Shown here: piece after piece, positions 42,678-51,072 of the stretch
Position numbering within the stretch: the first letter of the stretch is position 1
Layout of the letters: every line of letters starts with the position of its first letter
From: Streptomyces sp. NBC_00539
Lineage (GTDB): Bacteria > Actinomycetota > Actinomycetes > Streptomycetales > Streptomycetaceae
Assembly (NCBI RefSeq): GCF_036346105.1
Contig: NZ_CP107811.1
Location: forward strand, 2,548,501 to 2,612,500
DNA: 64,000 bases
Direction of reading: 5' to 3'
Notes under the pieces: model-generated
Told to the model about the DNA's origin: nothing
The model's input: the letters and a program-made list of their open reading frames with translations, nothing else
The model's database searches: none
Position numbers and translations under genes: made by a program

Positions 42678-43574
42678 TCAGGGACGCGCGTGTGCGGAGG
42701 CACGGGACAGCGCGAAGACGGCGTGTACGAGGAGTCCCGCGGCGGCGGCGAGCGGGGCCGCGGGGACCGGTACGAGGGCCACGGCCAGGGCGGCCGCGAC
42801 GGGCGCCCGGTGTGCGCCGTGGGCGAGCAGCAGCCGGGTCAGGAAGAGCAGCGCCGCGAGCGGGACGGCCACGGCCGGTGGTGCCGTGGCGAGTACGGCG
42901 GCCCCCGCGGCGGCGGCGGTGAAGGCGGCGACGGCGGCGACCAGCAGCGGCCGCACCCCGGCGGCGAAGTCCTCCAGGACGCGGCTCCCGGCCAGGCCGC
43001 GCCGGGCGCGGGCCGCGAAGGCGGTGGCGGCCAGGTGTCCGGGGGCGACGGCCAGGGCGAGGGCGACACCGAGGGCGGGGCCGTGCCGGTGGACGGCCCA
43101 GCCGACGGCGGCCGCCGCGAGCAGGTGCGGCAGGCCGGGGAACCGCCCCCCGGCGGTCCGCCCGGGCCACACGAGCGCGGCGACGGTGACGGCCACCGCG
43201 ACGGCGCCGGCCGACGGCAGCCGGGCGGCGGCGGCCCCGAGGGCGACGGCCCCGGGCAGCAGGGCGCAGCCGAAGCGGCGCAGCGCGCCCGGGGTGACGG
43301 CGCCGGCCGGGGCCGGCACGGCCCGGGTCTCGCCTCGCGGGGTGCGGGCGTAGAGCTCCTCGGCGAGGGAGAAGACGTCCCGGTGGCGGAAGCGCGCGGC
43401 GGTGCGGTCGGTGATGCCGTGGGCTTCGAGCCCGGCGGCGATCTCCAGCGGGTCGACGGCGCGTTCGCACAGGTCGCGGTGGCGGTGCAGCAGCGCCTTG
43501 ACGGGGTCCCCGGCGGCCCGCCGGCGCGGGGCGGCCGCGGGCTCGGGCCGCAGCCCGGTGTCGTCGAGGGTCAT
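42678..43574 (-). CDS. Polytopic membrane protein of the glycan cluster
   Basis: A 298-residue protein. A soluble N-terminal part (1-100) contains FRHRDVFSLAEELYARTPRG; then about seven or eight Ala/Val/Leu-rich membrane helices follow. It overlaps the upstream glycosyltransferase stop as ATGA, so the pair is co-translated. It is too short to be PelG (about 12 helices) but occupies the analogous position next to a PelF-like protein. No recognised family. Confidence 0.75.
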   Translation of the reverse strand: MTLDDTGLRPEPAAAPRRRAAGDPVKALLHRHRDLCERAVDPLEIAAGLEAHGITDRTAARFRHRDVFSLAEELYARTPRGETRAVPAPAGAVTPGALRRFGCALLPGAVALGAAAARLPSAGAVAVAVTVAALVWPGRTAGGRFPGLPHLLAAAAVGWAVHRHGPALGVALALAVAPGHLAATAFAARARRGLAGSRVLEDFAAGVRPLLVAAVAAFTAAAAGAAVLATAPPAVAVPLAALLFLTRLLLAHGAHRAPVAAALAVALVPVPAAPLAAAAGLLVHAVFALSRASAHARP

Positions 43575-45298
43575 GCCGCCGCCTCCGCGGCCGACGCGGA
43601 CCCCGCCAGGGGTGCGGCCACGGGCCCGGGCACCGGATCCGGTCCCGGCGCGAGACCCGGCCCGGGCGCGGGAGCCGGTTCCGGCGCGGGCACGGCATCC
43701 CGTCCCGGCGCGCGGTCCGCCGGCTCCGCGGCGTCGTGCGGCGCCGTCGCCCAGGTCGGCGACGTCCAGTGCCCCGGCACCCGCGCCTCCGGCGGCTGGG
43801 CGAAGGGGATCCCCCCTTCGGGCCGGGCCGGCCCCTGCGCGAGCAGGAGCAGGTAGACGTCCCTGAACGCGGCCACGTTCTGCTCGACGGTGAACAGCTC
43901 CAGGGCCCGCGCCCGGGCGGCCGCCCCGAGCCGCTGCGCCCGCTCGGGGTCCCGCAGCAGCGACAGGCAGGCCTCGGCCAGGGCCTTGGGGTTGCGCGGC
44001 GGTACGACCAGGCCGGTCCCGCCGATGACCTCGCGCACCGCGCCGACGTCGGTGGAGACGGTGGCCCGGCCGCAGAACATCGCTTCGGCGAGGGTGAGCG
44101 GGAAGCCCTCGATCACCGAGGACAGCAGCACCACCCGTCCCGCACCGTAGGCGTCGGCCGCCGACGGTGCCTCGGGTCCGCCGATCTCCTCGAAGGTCAC
44201 CGGGTTCTCCCCCATCGTGAGCGCGTCGGCGGCCTCGTCGGGGAAGAGCTGCGCGGCCAGGGAGCGGCATTCGGCCAGGTAGCCGGGGAGGGCGGCGGTG
44301 GCGAAGATGCGCAGCCGCGTCTGCGGCGCGGCCCTGCGCACCTCGGCGAACGCGTGCAGCAGGGCGACGAGGTCCTTGGCCGGCTCCATCCGGCCGACCC
44401 ACACGAGGGTGTCCGCCTCGCCGCAGCCGGGGTCCTCCCCGACGGTGGCGAATCGGTCCGCCTCCATCCCCGGGTGGACGGTGCGCACCCGCTCCCGCGC
44501 GGCCCCGCACCGCTCCTGCCAGCGGCGGGCGTGGGCGTTGCCGGGGGTCAGCAGGTCGGCCCGGGCGTAGATCTCGGCGGCCAGGCGGATGTGGAAGGCC
44601 GCCAGCAGGGCGCGTACGGCGGGCCGCTCGTCCGGGGAGTGCTCCAGGTAGTGGGCCCGCAGCCGCACCCCGTACTCGGTGACCAGCAGCGGGACCCCGA
44701 AGAAGCGTTTGGCCAGCAGCCCGGGGAGCGCCGCGGTCCCGCCGGCGGTGGCGTGGCAGACGTCCACCCGGCCGAGGTCCTCGTACCAGTCGAGGGACAA
44801 GGGCCGCAGGAGGCGCTCCAGTCCGTCCACGAACTCCAGCAGGTCCTGGACCCGGGCCGCCCGTAAGGCACGGCCCGCACCCGGTGCGCGGCAGCCGGCC
44901 TCCACTGCCCGTACGGCGGTTTCCGAGCGCAGGGCGGCGTACAGCCCGCCCTGGTCGCGGGCGAGTTCGGCCAGTCCGTACAGCCCTGCGGCGAAGGGGC
45001 CGGGCTCGCCGGCACAGATTCCGCGGACGAGGTCCCCGAAACAGTCGGCGAAGCGGCGGCGCTCACGCCGGGAGCGGCCGCGTCCGTCGTCGGCGGGGGC
45101 CCACAGCGGGGCGGTCCGCACCAGGGTGACGTTGCCGGGCAGCGGCACGCGGCCGCGCCCTTCCTGCTCGGCGCTGCGGCTCAGCGCGTAGAGCTCGAAC
45201 GCGTGCTGCGGCAGCCCGCGCACGAGCCGGTCGCACCACGCTCCGGCCTCTCCCGTCGCATACGGATAACCACCTTCCGTGAGCAGTCCGATCCGCAC
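43571..45298 (-). CDS. PelF-like GT4 glycosyltransferase
   Basis: A 575-residue glycosyltransferase. The N terminus RIGLLTEGGYPYATGEAGAWCDRL is the DUF3492/PelF signature; the GT4 part has LVWVGRMEPAKDL and the EGFPLTLAEAMFCGRATVSTD segment containing the E-x7-E donor site. The last 50 residues are a Pro/Gly/Ala tail that the family lacks. PelF polymerises the cationic Pel exopolysaccharide from UDP-GalNAc/GlcNAc in other bacteria. GTG 45298 fits the family start and has GGGGG eight bases upstream; GTG 45307 is possible. Confidence 0.88.
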   Translation of the reverse strand: MRIGLLTEGGYPYATGEAGAWCDRLVRGLPQHAFELYALSRSAEQEGRGRVPLPGNVTLVRTAPLWAPADDGRGRSRRERRRFADCFGDLVRGICAGEPGPFAAGLYGLAELARDQGGLYAALRSETAVRAVEAGCRAPGAGRALRAARVQDLLEFVDGLERLLRPLSLDWYEDLGRVDVCHATAGGTAALPGLLAKRFFGVPLLVTEYGVRLRAHYLEHSPDERPAVRALLAAFHIRLAAEIYARADLLTPGNAHARRWQERCGAARERVRTVHPGMEADRFATVGEDPGCGEADTLVWVGRMEPAKDLVALLHAFAEVRRAAPQTRLRIFATAALPGYLAECRSLAAQLFPDEAADALTMGENPVTFEEIGGPEAPSAADAYGAGRVVLLSSVIEGFPLTLAEAMFCGRATVSTDVGAVREVIGGTGLVVPPRNPKALAEACLSLLRDPERAQRLGAAARARALELFTVEQNVAAFRDVYLLLLAQGPARPEGGIPFAQPPEARVPGHWTSPTWATAPHDAAEPADRAPGRDAVPAPEPAPAPGPGLAPGPDPVPGPVAAPLAGSASAAEAAA

Positions 45299-45471
45299 GA
45301 GTGGCACCCCCGATCTCCCGTTACAGGCGGTCTCCGTCGGTCCGTCGACCCGCCGCGGGAGAACTCAAGCCGATATGCCGAAGGCGCGACGGACGGTTGT
45401 CCATCGCGCCACCGGAAGGGGTGAAGAGTCGTAACTTTCCCCTGCGGCCCGCGTTCGAGCACGCTAAAAAG

Positions 45472-45495
45472 GGCCGGCCCCGCCCGGGGGCGTGC
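45472..45495 (-). terminator. Possible terminator after the DUF3152 gene
   Basis: On the minus strand GCCCC-CGGGC-GGGGC is followed by CGGCCCTTTTT. The T-run is rare in this DNA, but the stem is short. Confidence 0.45.
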
Positions 45496-45503
45496 GGCGG
45501 GTT

Positions 45504-46763
45504 TCAATTACCGGGGAAGACCCAGGGATTGGGCTTGCAGGCGATGTCGTCGATGTCGAGGGACTTCGTCTGCTGCTGCATGATCGGGGCGAGCGCGCCG
45601 GGCGTCCGGCAGTTGACGTGACCGTGTCCGAGCCGGTGCCCGACCTCGTGGTTGATGAGCATCTGGCGGTAGGCGAACATCTGGTCCGCGCCGTACGTCG
45701 GGGAACCCTGGGCCCAGCGGAAAGCGTTGATCATCACGCGCTCGGTGGCCGCGGAGTCGCAGGAGACGTTGTCGACGGTGGTGTCCAGCCCGGACTTGGC
45801 GCACCAGACGCCCGTGGTACCGGGGCTCGCGAGGGTGATCACGAAGTCGGCTTCGCCGCCCGGTACCCGCTCGAAGGTCATCTCCCCGTTGTGTGCCCAG
45901 CTGCGCGGGTCGTTGAGGGTGCGTTGCACCGCCTCCGCGAACAGCTGCGGGTCCAGCCCCAGCCCCTGCTCCACGTCGACCCGGTAGCGCAGCAGCTTCC
46001 CCTTGCCCGGGGCCTTGGCGATGCCGGGGACGGTGTCGAAGAGGCCGGGACCGGTGAGCTTCGCGTCGATCGGCAGCTGCTGGGCCATCTTCTGCTCGTA
46101 CGTCAGCTCCGCCGGAACCACCTCGGGCGTCGCCCGGCCCTCGGAACGGGACGCCGGCGACTGCCCGGTGGCCGGCCGGTCCTTCGCGCTGCCCGCGGCG
46201 GCCCGGGCCGGCTCGGCATCGCGGTCCCCCTGGCCGATCACTTGTCCGGCCACGACGACGGCGAGCACGGTGGTCACCGCCGCCGCGGCCATGCCGGTGT
46301 AGGTACGGATCTTCGTGCCGCGGCCGGACCCGGGCGCGGGCCCGGACTCCTGTCCGGTCCCGGCCTGCGGTCCGGGTTCGGCCTGCGGTCCGGGTTCGGG
46401 CTCCGGCGCGGCGAGCGGCGCACGGGGTCCGGGGAAGCCGACCGCGGGGGTGCCGAACGCCGGGGTCTCGGTGTCCCGCGCGGGCGGCGGCGCTGCCACG
46501 CGCGCCCGCGGCACCCCGCGCCAGTCCCCGTAGACGGTGCCGGTGCCGGTCGGCGGCCCGGCGCCCCAGGCGCCCCCGGGCTCCCGCTGTTCCGGGTGCC
46601 CGGCCGGCCGCTCCTCGCGCGGCGGTGCGCCGGAGCCGAACGCGTCGAAGGGGGCGCCGTGCGCCGGTACCCGGACGGACTCGCGCGGGCGCTCGTCCGG
46701 CGCGGACTCCCCCGGCGGCGCGGGCCTGGTGGGGGCGGAGCCCTTGCGACTATGTCGTCCCAC
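45504..46763 (-). CDS. DUF3152 membrane-anchored zincin-like protein
   Basis: A 419-residue protein. A Pro/Gly-rich cytoplasmic N terminus (1-150) leads to one membrane helix (MAAAAVTTVLAVVVAGQVIG) and an extracytoplasmic DUF3152 domain. HEVGHRLGHGH (372-382) matches the HExxHxxGxxH zinc motif of metzincin-type peptidases; four cysteines outside the membrane could form disulfides. GTG 46763 lies five bases after the upstream hydrolase stop, so the two form an operon. It corresponds to Rv3207c. Substrate unknown. Confidence 0.87.
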   Translation of the reverse strand: MGRHSRKGSAPTRPAPPGESAPDERPRESVRVPAHGAPFDAFGSGAPPREERPAGHPEQREPGGAWGAGPPTGTGTVYGDWRGVPRARVAAPPPARDTETPAFGTPAVGFPGPRAPLAAPEPEPGPQAEPGPQAGTGQESGPAPGSGRGTKIRTYTGMAAAAVTTVLAVVVAGQVIGQGDRDAEPARAAAGSAKDRPATGQSPASRSEGRATPEVVPAELTYEQKMAQQLPIDAKLTGPGLFDTVPGIAKAPGKGKLLRYRVDVEQGLGLDPQLFAEAVQRTLNDPRSWAHNGEMTFERVPGGEADFVITLASPGTTGVWCAKSGLDTTVDNVSCDSAATERVMINAFRWAQGSPTYGADQMFAYRQMLINHEVGHRLGHGHVNCRTPGALAPIMQQQTKSLDIDDIACKPNPWVFPGN

Positions 46764-46768
46764 GCGTC

Positions 46769-47851
46769 TCAGCCTCTGCCGTCTTCGGTGTCTGCCGTGT
46801 CTTGGCCCTGCTCGTTCTGTTCGCACTGCCCGGGGTGTTCCGCCTGCCCGGCCGCACGCCCCGCCGTCGGCTTCCCGGCAGCAGTCTGGCGCGCGCGTTC
46901 GGTGTCCCGCAGCAGTTCCCGGAAGGCGGTGGCCACCACCTCCGGGTACTCCATCATCGCCACGTGTCCCGCCTCGGGCAGACTCAGCAGCCGCGAACCA
47001 CGGAAGGCCGCGGCCGCCTTGTGCGCCTTGCGGAACGACACCAGCTGGTCGCGGCCGCCGTAGATCAGCAGGGTCGGCGCGAGCACCCGCTGCGCCTGCC
47101 GCCACAGTCCGTGCTGGCCACCGAGGGTGTAGGCGTCGACGATGCCGCGCGAGGAGCGGGTCATCGCGTCCCAGAAGTACGGCAGGGCCATCCGCCGTTC
47201 CATCTCCTCGACGGCGGCCTCGAAGCCCTCGGACGTCACCCGGGAGGGGTCTCCGTAACAGAGGGCCGTCACCCCCTTGGTGCGCTGTTCGGCGCTCATG
47301 CCGCGGGTGAGGCGCCCGAACAAGGTGGCCACCCCGGGCAGCGCCAGCAGGGCGGTGGGCACGGCCGACCTCTGCACGCGCAGCTCCGGCAGCGCGGGCG
47401 AAACGAGCGTCAGGGTCCGTACGAGGTCGGGCCGGACGGCGGCGACCCGGGTGGAGACGGCGCCGCCCAGGGAGTTCCCGAACAGGTGCACCGGCCCGCG
47501 TCCGGCGGCGTCGAGGTAGCGGATGACCACGCGGGCCAGGCCCGTGACGGAGTAGTCCCGGTCGGCGGGCGGCGGCGACCAGCCGAACCCGGGCAGGTCG
47601 ATGGCTTCGCAGTCCACGTCGCCGGCGAGCTGCTCCATGAGCGCCGACCAGTTCTGCGAGGACCCGCCGAGACCGTGCACGAACAGGGCGGGCGGCAGCC
47701 CTTCCCGTACCGGTGGCCGGAACCGTACGTTCAGCTCCAGACCGGACAGCGGGGCCGTGCGCAGCCGCTCCCCCTCGGCCACCCGGCCGCCCCCCACCTG
47801 GGAGGTCAGCTCGGCTGCGGCCTTCACACCCGGCAGCTCCGTCGAAGACAT
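46769..47851 (-). CDS. Alpha/beta-hydrolase
   Basis: A 360-residue hydrolase. Catalytic triad: Ser in FGNSLGGAV, Asp in YGGRDQLVS, His in EAGHVAMMEYP; FVHGLGGSSQNW forms the oxyanion loop. The C-terminal 40 residues are Gln/Glu/Gly-rich. No signal peptide. TAACAT at 47859-47864, seven bases before ATG, suggests a leaderless mRNA. It is five bases upstream of the DUF3152 gene; both are probably transcribed together. Confidence 0.9.
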   Translation of the reverse strand: MSSTELPGVKAAAELTSQVGGGRVAEGERLRTAPLSGLELNVRFRPPVREGLPPALFVHGLGGSSQNWSALMEQLAGDVDCEAIDLPGFGWSPPPADRDYSVTGLARVVIRYLDAAGRGPVHLFGNSLGGAVSTRVAAVRPDLVRTLTLVSPALPELRVQRSAVPTALLALPGVATLFGRLTRGMSAEQRTKGVTALCYGDPSRVTSEGFEAAVEEMERRMALPYFWDAMTRSSRGIVDAYTLGGQHGLWRQAQRVLAPTLLIYGGRDQLVSFRKAHKAAAAFRGSRLLSLPEAGHVAMMEYPEVVATAFRELLRDTERARQTAAGKPTAGRAAGQAEHPGQCEQNEQGQDTADTEDGRG

Positions 47852-47973
47852 GCGGCCAATGTTACGAGACGATCACACCCGGCCCCTTGTGTCGGCGGTC
47901 ACAGGACCACCTGGCGGCGTAACCGCGTTCCTCCTAGGCTCATAGGGAGACGAGCGAAGGCGAGGGGAGCGGT

Positions 47974-48189
47974 ATGACGGTCGATCCTGCCGAACCGGAC
48001 AGTTTCCAGGAGGAGCTCCGGGAGTTTCCCGACCCGGAGACGCCCGAGGCGGATGCCGCGGAGCAGCACACCGACGTCCAGCCGCACGACGACGACCGGC
48101 CGACCGGCGTGGACCGGGACGAGGCCACCGACGGCGATGCCTTCGAGCAGGCCCGGGTGGTCCCGCTGGACGAGGACGACTACCGCTGA
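47974..48189 (+). CDS. Small acidic protein
   Basis: A 71-residue, strongly acidic, proline-containing protein (FPDPETPEADAAEQ, VVPLDEDDYR) that is probably disordered. GGGGAG before ATG 47974 and TAGGCT at 47935-47940 support expression. No known family. Confidence 0.7.
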   Translation: MTVDPAEPDSFQEELREFPDPETPEADAAEQHTDVQPHDDDRPTGVDRDEATDGDAFEQARVVPLDEDDYR

Positions 48190-48325
48190 CCAGCGTGTCC
48201 GGGGGGTCGGGAGTGGTCCGTACAGCGAGAAAACTCGGCCTGAACCCACCAGATTCGGTTACCGAAAAGTACGATGGCGGCGCGGCGCAGAGCGCAGTGT
48301 GTTCTTAGAGAAAGTGGGAGGCGGC

Positions 48326-48964
48326 GTGACAGCCATCGAGCAGACGGACGCAGCGCGTCCCCGGGGCACGCGACTGCCGCGCCGCGCCCGACGCAACCAG
48401 CTCCTGGGCGCGGCCCAGGAGGTTTTCGTCGCGCAGGGGTACCACGCGGCGGCGATGGACGACATCGCCGAGCGCGCGGGTGTCAGCAAGCCGGTGCTCT
48501 ACCAGCACTTCCCCGGCAAGCTCGACCTCTACCTCGCGCTGCTGGACCAGCACTGCGAGGCGCTGCTGCTGGCGGTGCGCACGGCGCTGGAGTCGACGAG
48601 CGACAACAAGCTGCGCGTCGAGGCGACCATGGACGCCTACTTCGCGTACGTGGAGGACGAGGGCGGCGCGTTCCGGCTGGTGTTCGAGTCCGACCTGACG
48701 AACGAGCCGGCGGTGCGCGAGCGCGTCGACCGGGTCTCGCTCCAGTGCGCGGAGGCGATCTCCGACGTCATCGCGGAGGACACCGGCCTGTCGAAGGACG
48801 AATCGATGCTGCTGGCGGTGGGGCTGGGCGGCGTCTCGCAGGTCGTGGCGCGGTACTGGCTGTCGAGCGAGAGCCCCGTCGCACGGGACACCGCGGTGGG
48901 TCTGCTGACCTCGCTCGCCTGGCGCGGCATCGCCGGTTTCCCGCTGCACGGCACCGAGGGCTGA
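48326..48964 (+). CDS. TetR-family transcriptional regulator
   Basis: A 212-residue TetR repressor. The DNA-binding domain (about 15-65) contains RNQLLGAAQEVFVAQGYHAAAMDDIAERAGVSKPVLYQHF in family order; the C-terminal half is the ligand domain with FESDLTNEPAVRERV. GTG 48326 has GGGAGG upstream. It matches Rv3208 in position, directly before the DUF3107 gene as in mycobacteria. The ligand and targets are unknown. Confidence 0.92.
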   Translation: MTAIEQTDAARPRGTRLPRRARRNQLLGAAQEVFVAQGYHAAAMDDIAERAGVSKPVLYQHFPGKLDLYLALLDQHCEALLLAVRTALESTSDNKLRVEATMDAYFAYVEDEGGAFRLVFESDLTNEPAVRERVDRVSLQCAEAISDVIAEDTGLSKDESMLLAVGLGGVSQVVARYWLSSESPVARDTAVGLLTSLAWRGIAGFPLHGTEG

Positions 48965-49108
48965 GGCCGGGGCGCGGGCCCGCGGCGAGGGGGGGCTGTT
49001 CGCTGCGAGCGTGTCCGCCGCAAGCCGATCGTGTCCCCTCTCCGGGCTAATGTGGACCGGGTACGGCGCGGCTGATCGCGCGAACCGGATCGTCGGAGGG
49101 ACAAAGCC

Positions 49109-49336
49109 GTGGAGGTCAAGATCGGCGTGCAGCACGCACCCCGGGAGATCGTGCTGGAGAGCGACCTGAGCGCCGAGGAGCTGGAGGGCATCGTCACGGC
49201 GGCGCTGTCCGGCACGGTGCCGCTGCTGAGCCTGACCGACGCCAAGGGCCGCAAGGTCCTGGTGCCGTCCGACCGCCTGTCGTACGTCGACCTGGGCGAG
49301 CCGAGCGGACGCAAGGTGGGCTTCGGCGCGCTCTGA
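49109..49336 (+). CDS. DUF3107 protein (TB9.4-like)
   Basis: A 75-residue protein, MEVKIGVQHAPREIVLESDL at the start, matching the short DUF3107 family (M. tuberculosis TB9.4/Rv3208A). A GTG start follows GGAGGG. It has an acidic first half and GRKVLVPSDRLSYVDLGE in the second. Function unknown; conservation of size and place is strong. Confidence 0.9.
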   Translation: MEVKIGVQHAPREIVLESDLSAEELEGIVTAALSGTVPLLSLTDAKGRKVLVPSDRLSYVDLGEPSGRKVGFGAL

Positions 49337-49380
49337 GTGCGCGGACGGGGCGTGACTTGAGTCCCGGCAGACCGAGAGTG

Positions 49381-49410
49381 ACGGCCCGGCGGATGCATCC
49401 GCCGGGCCGT
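49381..49410 (+). terminator. Terminator after DUF3107
   Basis: A 13-bp stem ACGGCCCGGCGGA/TCCGCCGGGCCGT with loop TGCA, followed by TTCCCTTTCTT. Confidence 0.85.
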
Positions 49411-49485
49411 TTCCCTTTCTTCCGCTTCGGGTAGGAGCGCACTGCTGCACCCCGCACACGCCCGCCGACGTATGGAAGGGACCTC

Positions 49486-49788
49486 ATGCTGCTGATGGAA
49501 GCGCTCGGCTCCGGTCTGCTGGGACTCGCCCTTGCCGGGGCGGCGGTGCGCGCGCTCGGGGAGCGGCTGCCCTCTTCCAGAACGGTGCTGGTCAGCGGAG
49601 TGGCGGGGGCGTTGTTCGGGGCGTACCTCACGCACATGTCGCTGGGCCCGGGGCACAACACGCTGGCGGCGACGCTGCTGGGCTCCGTGATGGTGTCCGC
49701 GGTGGTGCTGTCCTTGCTGCTGCGGCCCGCGGGGCGCTCCGGCCCCTCCCGCAGGCGGCCTCCGTTTTCACTTCCGACGCGGGGCTGA
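49486..49788 (+). CDS. Small membrane protein
   Basis: A 100-residue protein with three hydrophobic helices: LLMEALGSGLLGLALAGAAV, VLVSGVAGALFGAYL and LAATLLGSVMVSAVVLSLLL. A basic Ser/Arg/Pro tail follows. The pattern resembles Gly-rich transglycosylase-associated (GlsB/YeaQ-like) membrane proteins. ATG 49486 has GGAAGG at a good distance. Confidence 0.75.
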   Translation: MLLMEALGSGLLGLALAGAAVRALGERLPSSRTVLVSGVAGALFGAYLTHMSLGPGHNTLAATLLGSVMVSAVVLSLLLRPAGRSGPSRRRPPFSLPTRG

Positions 49789-49868
49789 CCCCTAGGGACC
49801 ACCCGGGACACCCGGGACCAGTCGCAGAGAGCAGAGACCGGTCGGGACCCCTCTGACACCGCACGCGC

Positions 49869-49911
49869 ACGCACGGCCCCGGGCGGGGAATTCCGCTCCG
49901 GGGCCGTGCGT
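49869..49911. terminator. Bidirectional hairpin between convergent genes
   Basis: CGCACGGCCCCGG/CCGGGGCCGTGCG with a 15-base loop, between the small membrane protein and the ferritin-like gene. Confidence 0.7.
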
Positions 49912-49924
49912 GTCTGCGGGCGGC

Positions 49925-50683
49925 TCAGGCGGCGAGGCCGAGGGCCGCCATCCGCTTGGTGTGGGCCTTGGTGATCCGGGTGAACATCTCGCCGACGGCC
50001 GCGAGGTCGAAGCCGGCCGCCATCCCGTCGACACCGCCGACCAGCATGGTCGACAGCGCGTCGCGTTCGGCGACCACGCGCTGGGCCTGCGAGAGCGCCT
50101 CGCCCATCAGCCGGCGGGCCCACAGCGCGAGCCGGCCGCCGACGCGCGGGTCGGCCTCGATCGCGGCGCGCACCTTCTCGACGGCGAAGCCGCCGTGGCC
50201 GGTGTCGTCGAGCACGCCGACCACGAGGGCGCGGGTGTCGGTGTCCAGGTGGGTGGCCACCTCGCGGTAGAAGTCACTGGCGATGGAGTCGCCGACGTAT
50301 GCCTTGACCAGGCCTTCCAGCCAGTCCGAAGGGGCGGTCTGGCGGTGGAAGTCGTCGACGCCCTTGGCGAAGGGCTCCATCGCGGCGGTGGGCTCGGCGT
50401 CGATCGCCGACAGCCGGTCGCGGAGCCGCTCGAAGTGGTGGAACTCGGCGGAGGCCATCTTCGCGAGTTCGGCCTTGTCGGAAAGCGTGGGCGCGAGCTT
50501 CGCGTCCTCGGCCAGGCGCTCGAACGCCGCGAGTTCTCCGTATGCGAGCGCGCCGAGCAGGTCCACGACGGCTGCCCGGTACTGCGGTGAGGCCGAGGCG
50601 GTCGCCCAGTCCTGGGCGGCGATTCCGGCCGCCTCCGCGGGGGTGCCGTCGTCGGCGGGCGATGCGTTTTCTACGGTCGACAT
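49925..50683 (-). CDS. Ferritin-like domain protein
   Basis: A 252-residue all-helical protein of the actinobacterial ferritin-like fold (Rv3210c position). The diiron-type carboxylate/His pattern can be seen: GELAAFERLAEDA, SAEFHHFERLRDRL and, later, VVGVLDDTGHGGFAVEKV. TATTGT at 50691-50696 seven bases before ATG 50683 suggests a leaderless mRNA. Whether it binds two metals or has lost the site cannot be decided here. It is divergent from the DEAD-box helicase. Confidence 0.85.
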   Translation of the reverse strand: MSTVENASPADDGTPAEAAGIAAQDWATASASPQYRAAVVDLLGALAYGELAAFERLAEDAKLAPTLSDKAELAKMASAEFHHFERLRDRLSAIDAEPTAAMEPFAKGVDDFHRQTAPSDWLEGLVKAYVGDSIASDFYREVATHLDTDTRALVVGVLDDTGHGGFAVEKVRAAIEADPRVGGRLALWARRLMGEALSQAQRVVAERDALSTMLVGGVDGMAAGFDLAAVGEMFTRITKAHTKRMAALGLAA

Positions 50684-51072
50684 GCACCGCACAATAGCCC
50701 GCCGAAACCCGCCGCGAACCACCTGCTCAGTCCACCTAAACGCGACTACCAGGTGAATTCACCCGACACAGCTGCGCGATTCCGGGGTACAGTGGTAATG
50801 CGCCTGCCGGAAACTCGGCGGGCCATCCGAATGAGGATGCCCGGTCGGTGGCCCGATCGGCTCCACCCGACCGCCCTCTGTGTCGTGCGTACGTTCATGC
50901 GTACCGCCCGCACGAGGGGCCCCCTCAGCGGCAGAAGCGCTTGAGCGAAGGCTAGTGGTCCCGCGCAGCTTTGTACGGCTCGCCCGAACGTGGGCGGGTG
51001 TAGTACTGCAAGCCCGGCACGGTACGACCCCCCTCGCCGCCTCGCGCCGCGTCTCACAGAAGAGGCAGCACC
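50684..51072. other. Intergenic leader region of the DEAD-box helicase
   Basis: 389 bases without a convincing gene. A possible -10 (TACAGT, 50788-50793) with CGACAC 18 bases before it could drive the helicase, giving a 5' leader near 275 bases. A 63-codon frame at 50753-50944 lacks a ribosome binding site and is probably chance. Confidence 0.5.

Noticed and set aside
50753-50944. 63-codon frame before the DEAD-box helicase
   Set aside because: No ribosome binding site and Arg/Thr-rich; likely chance within the leader.
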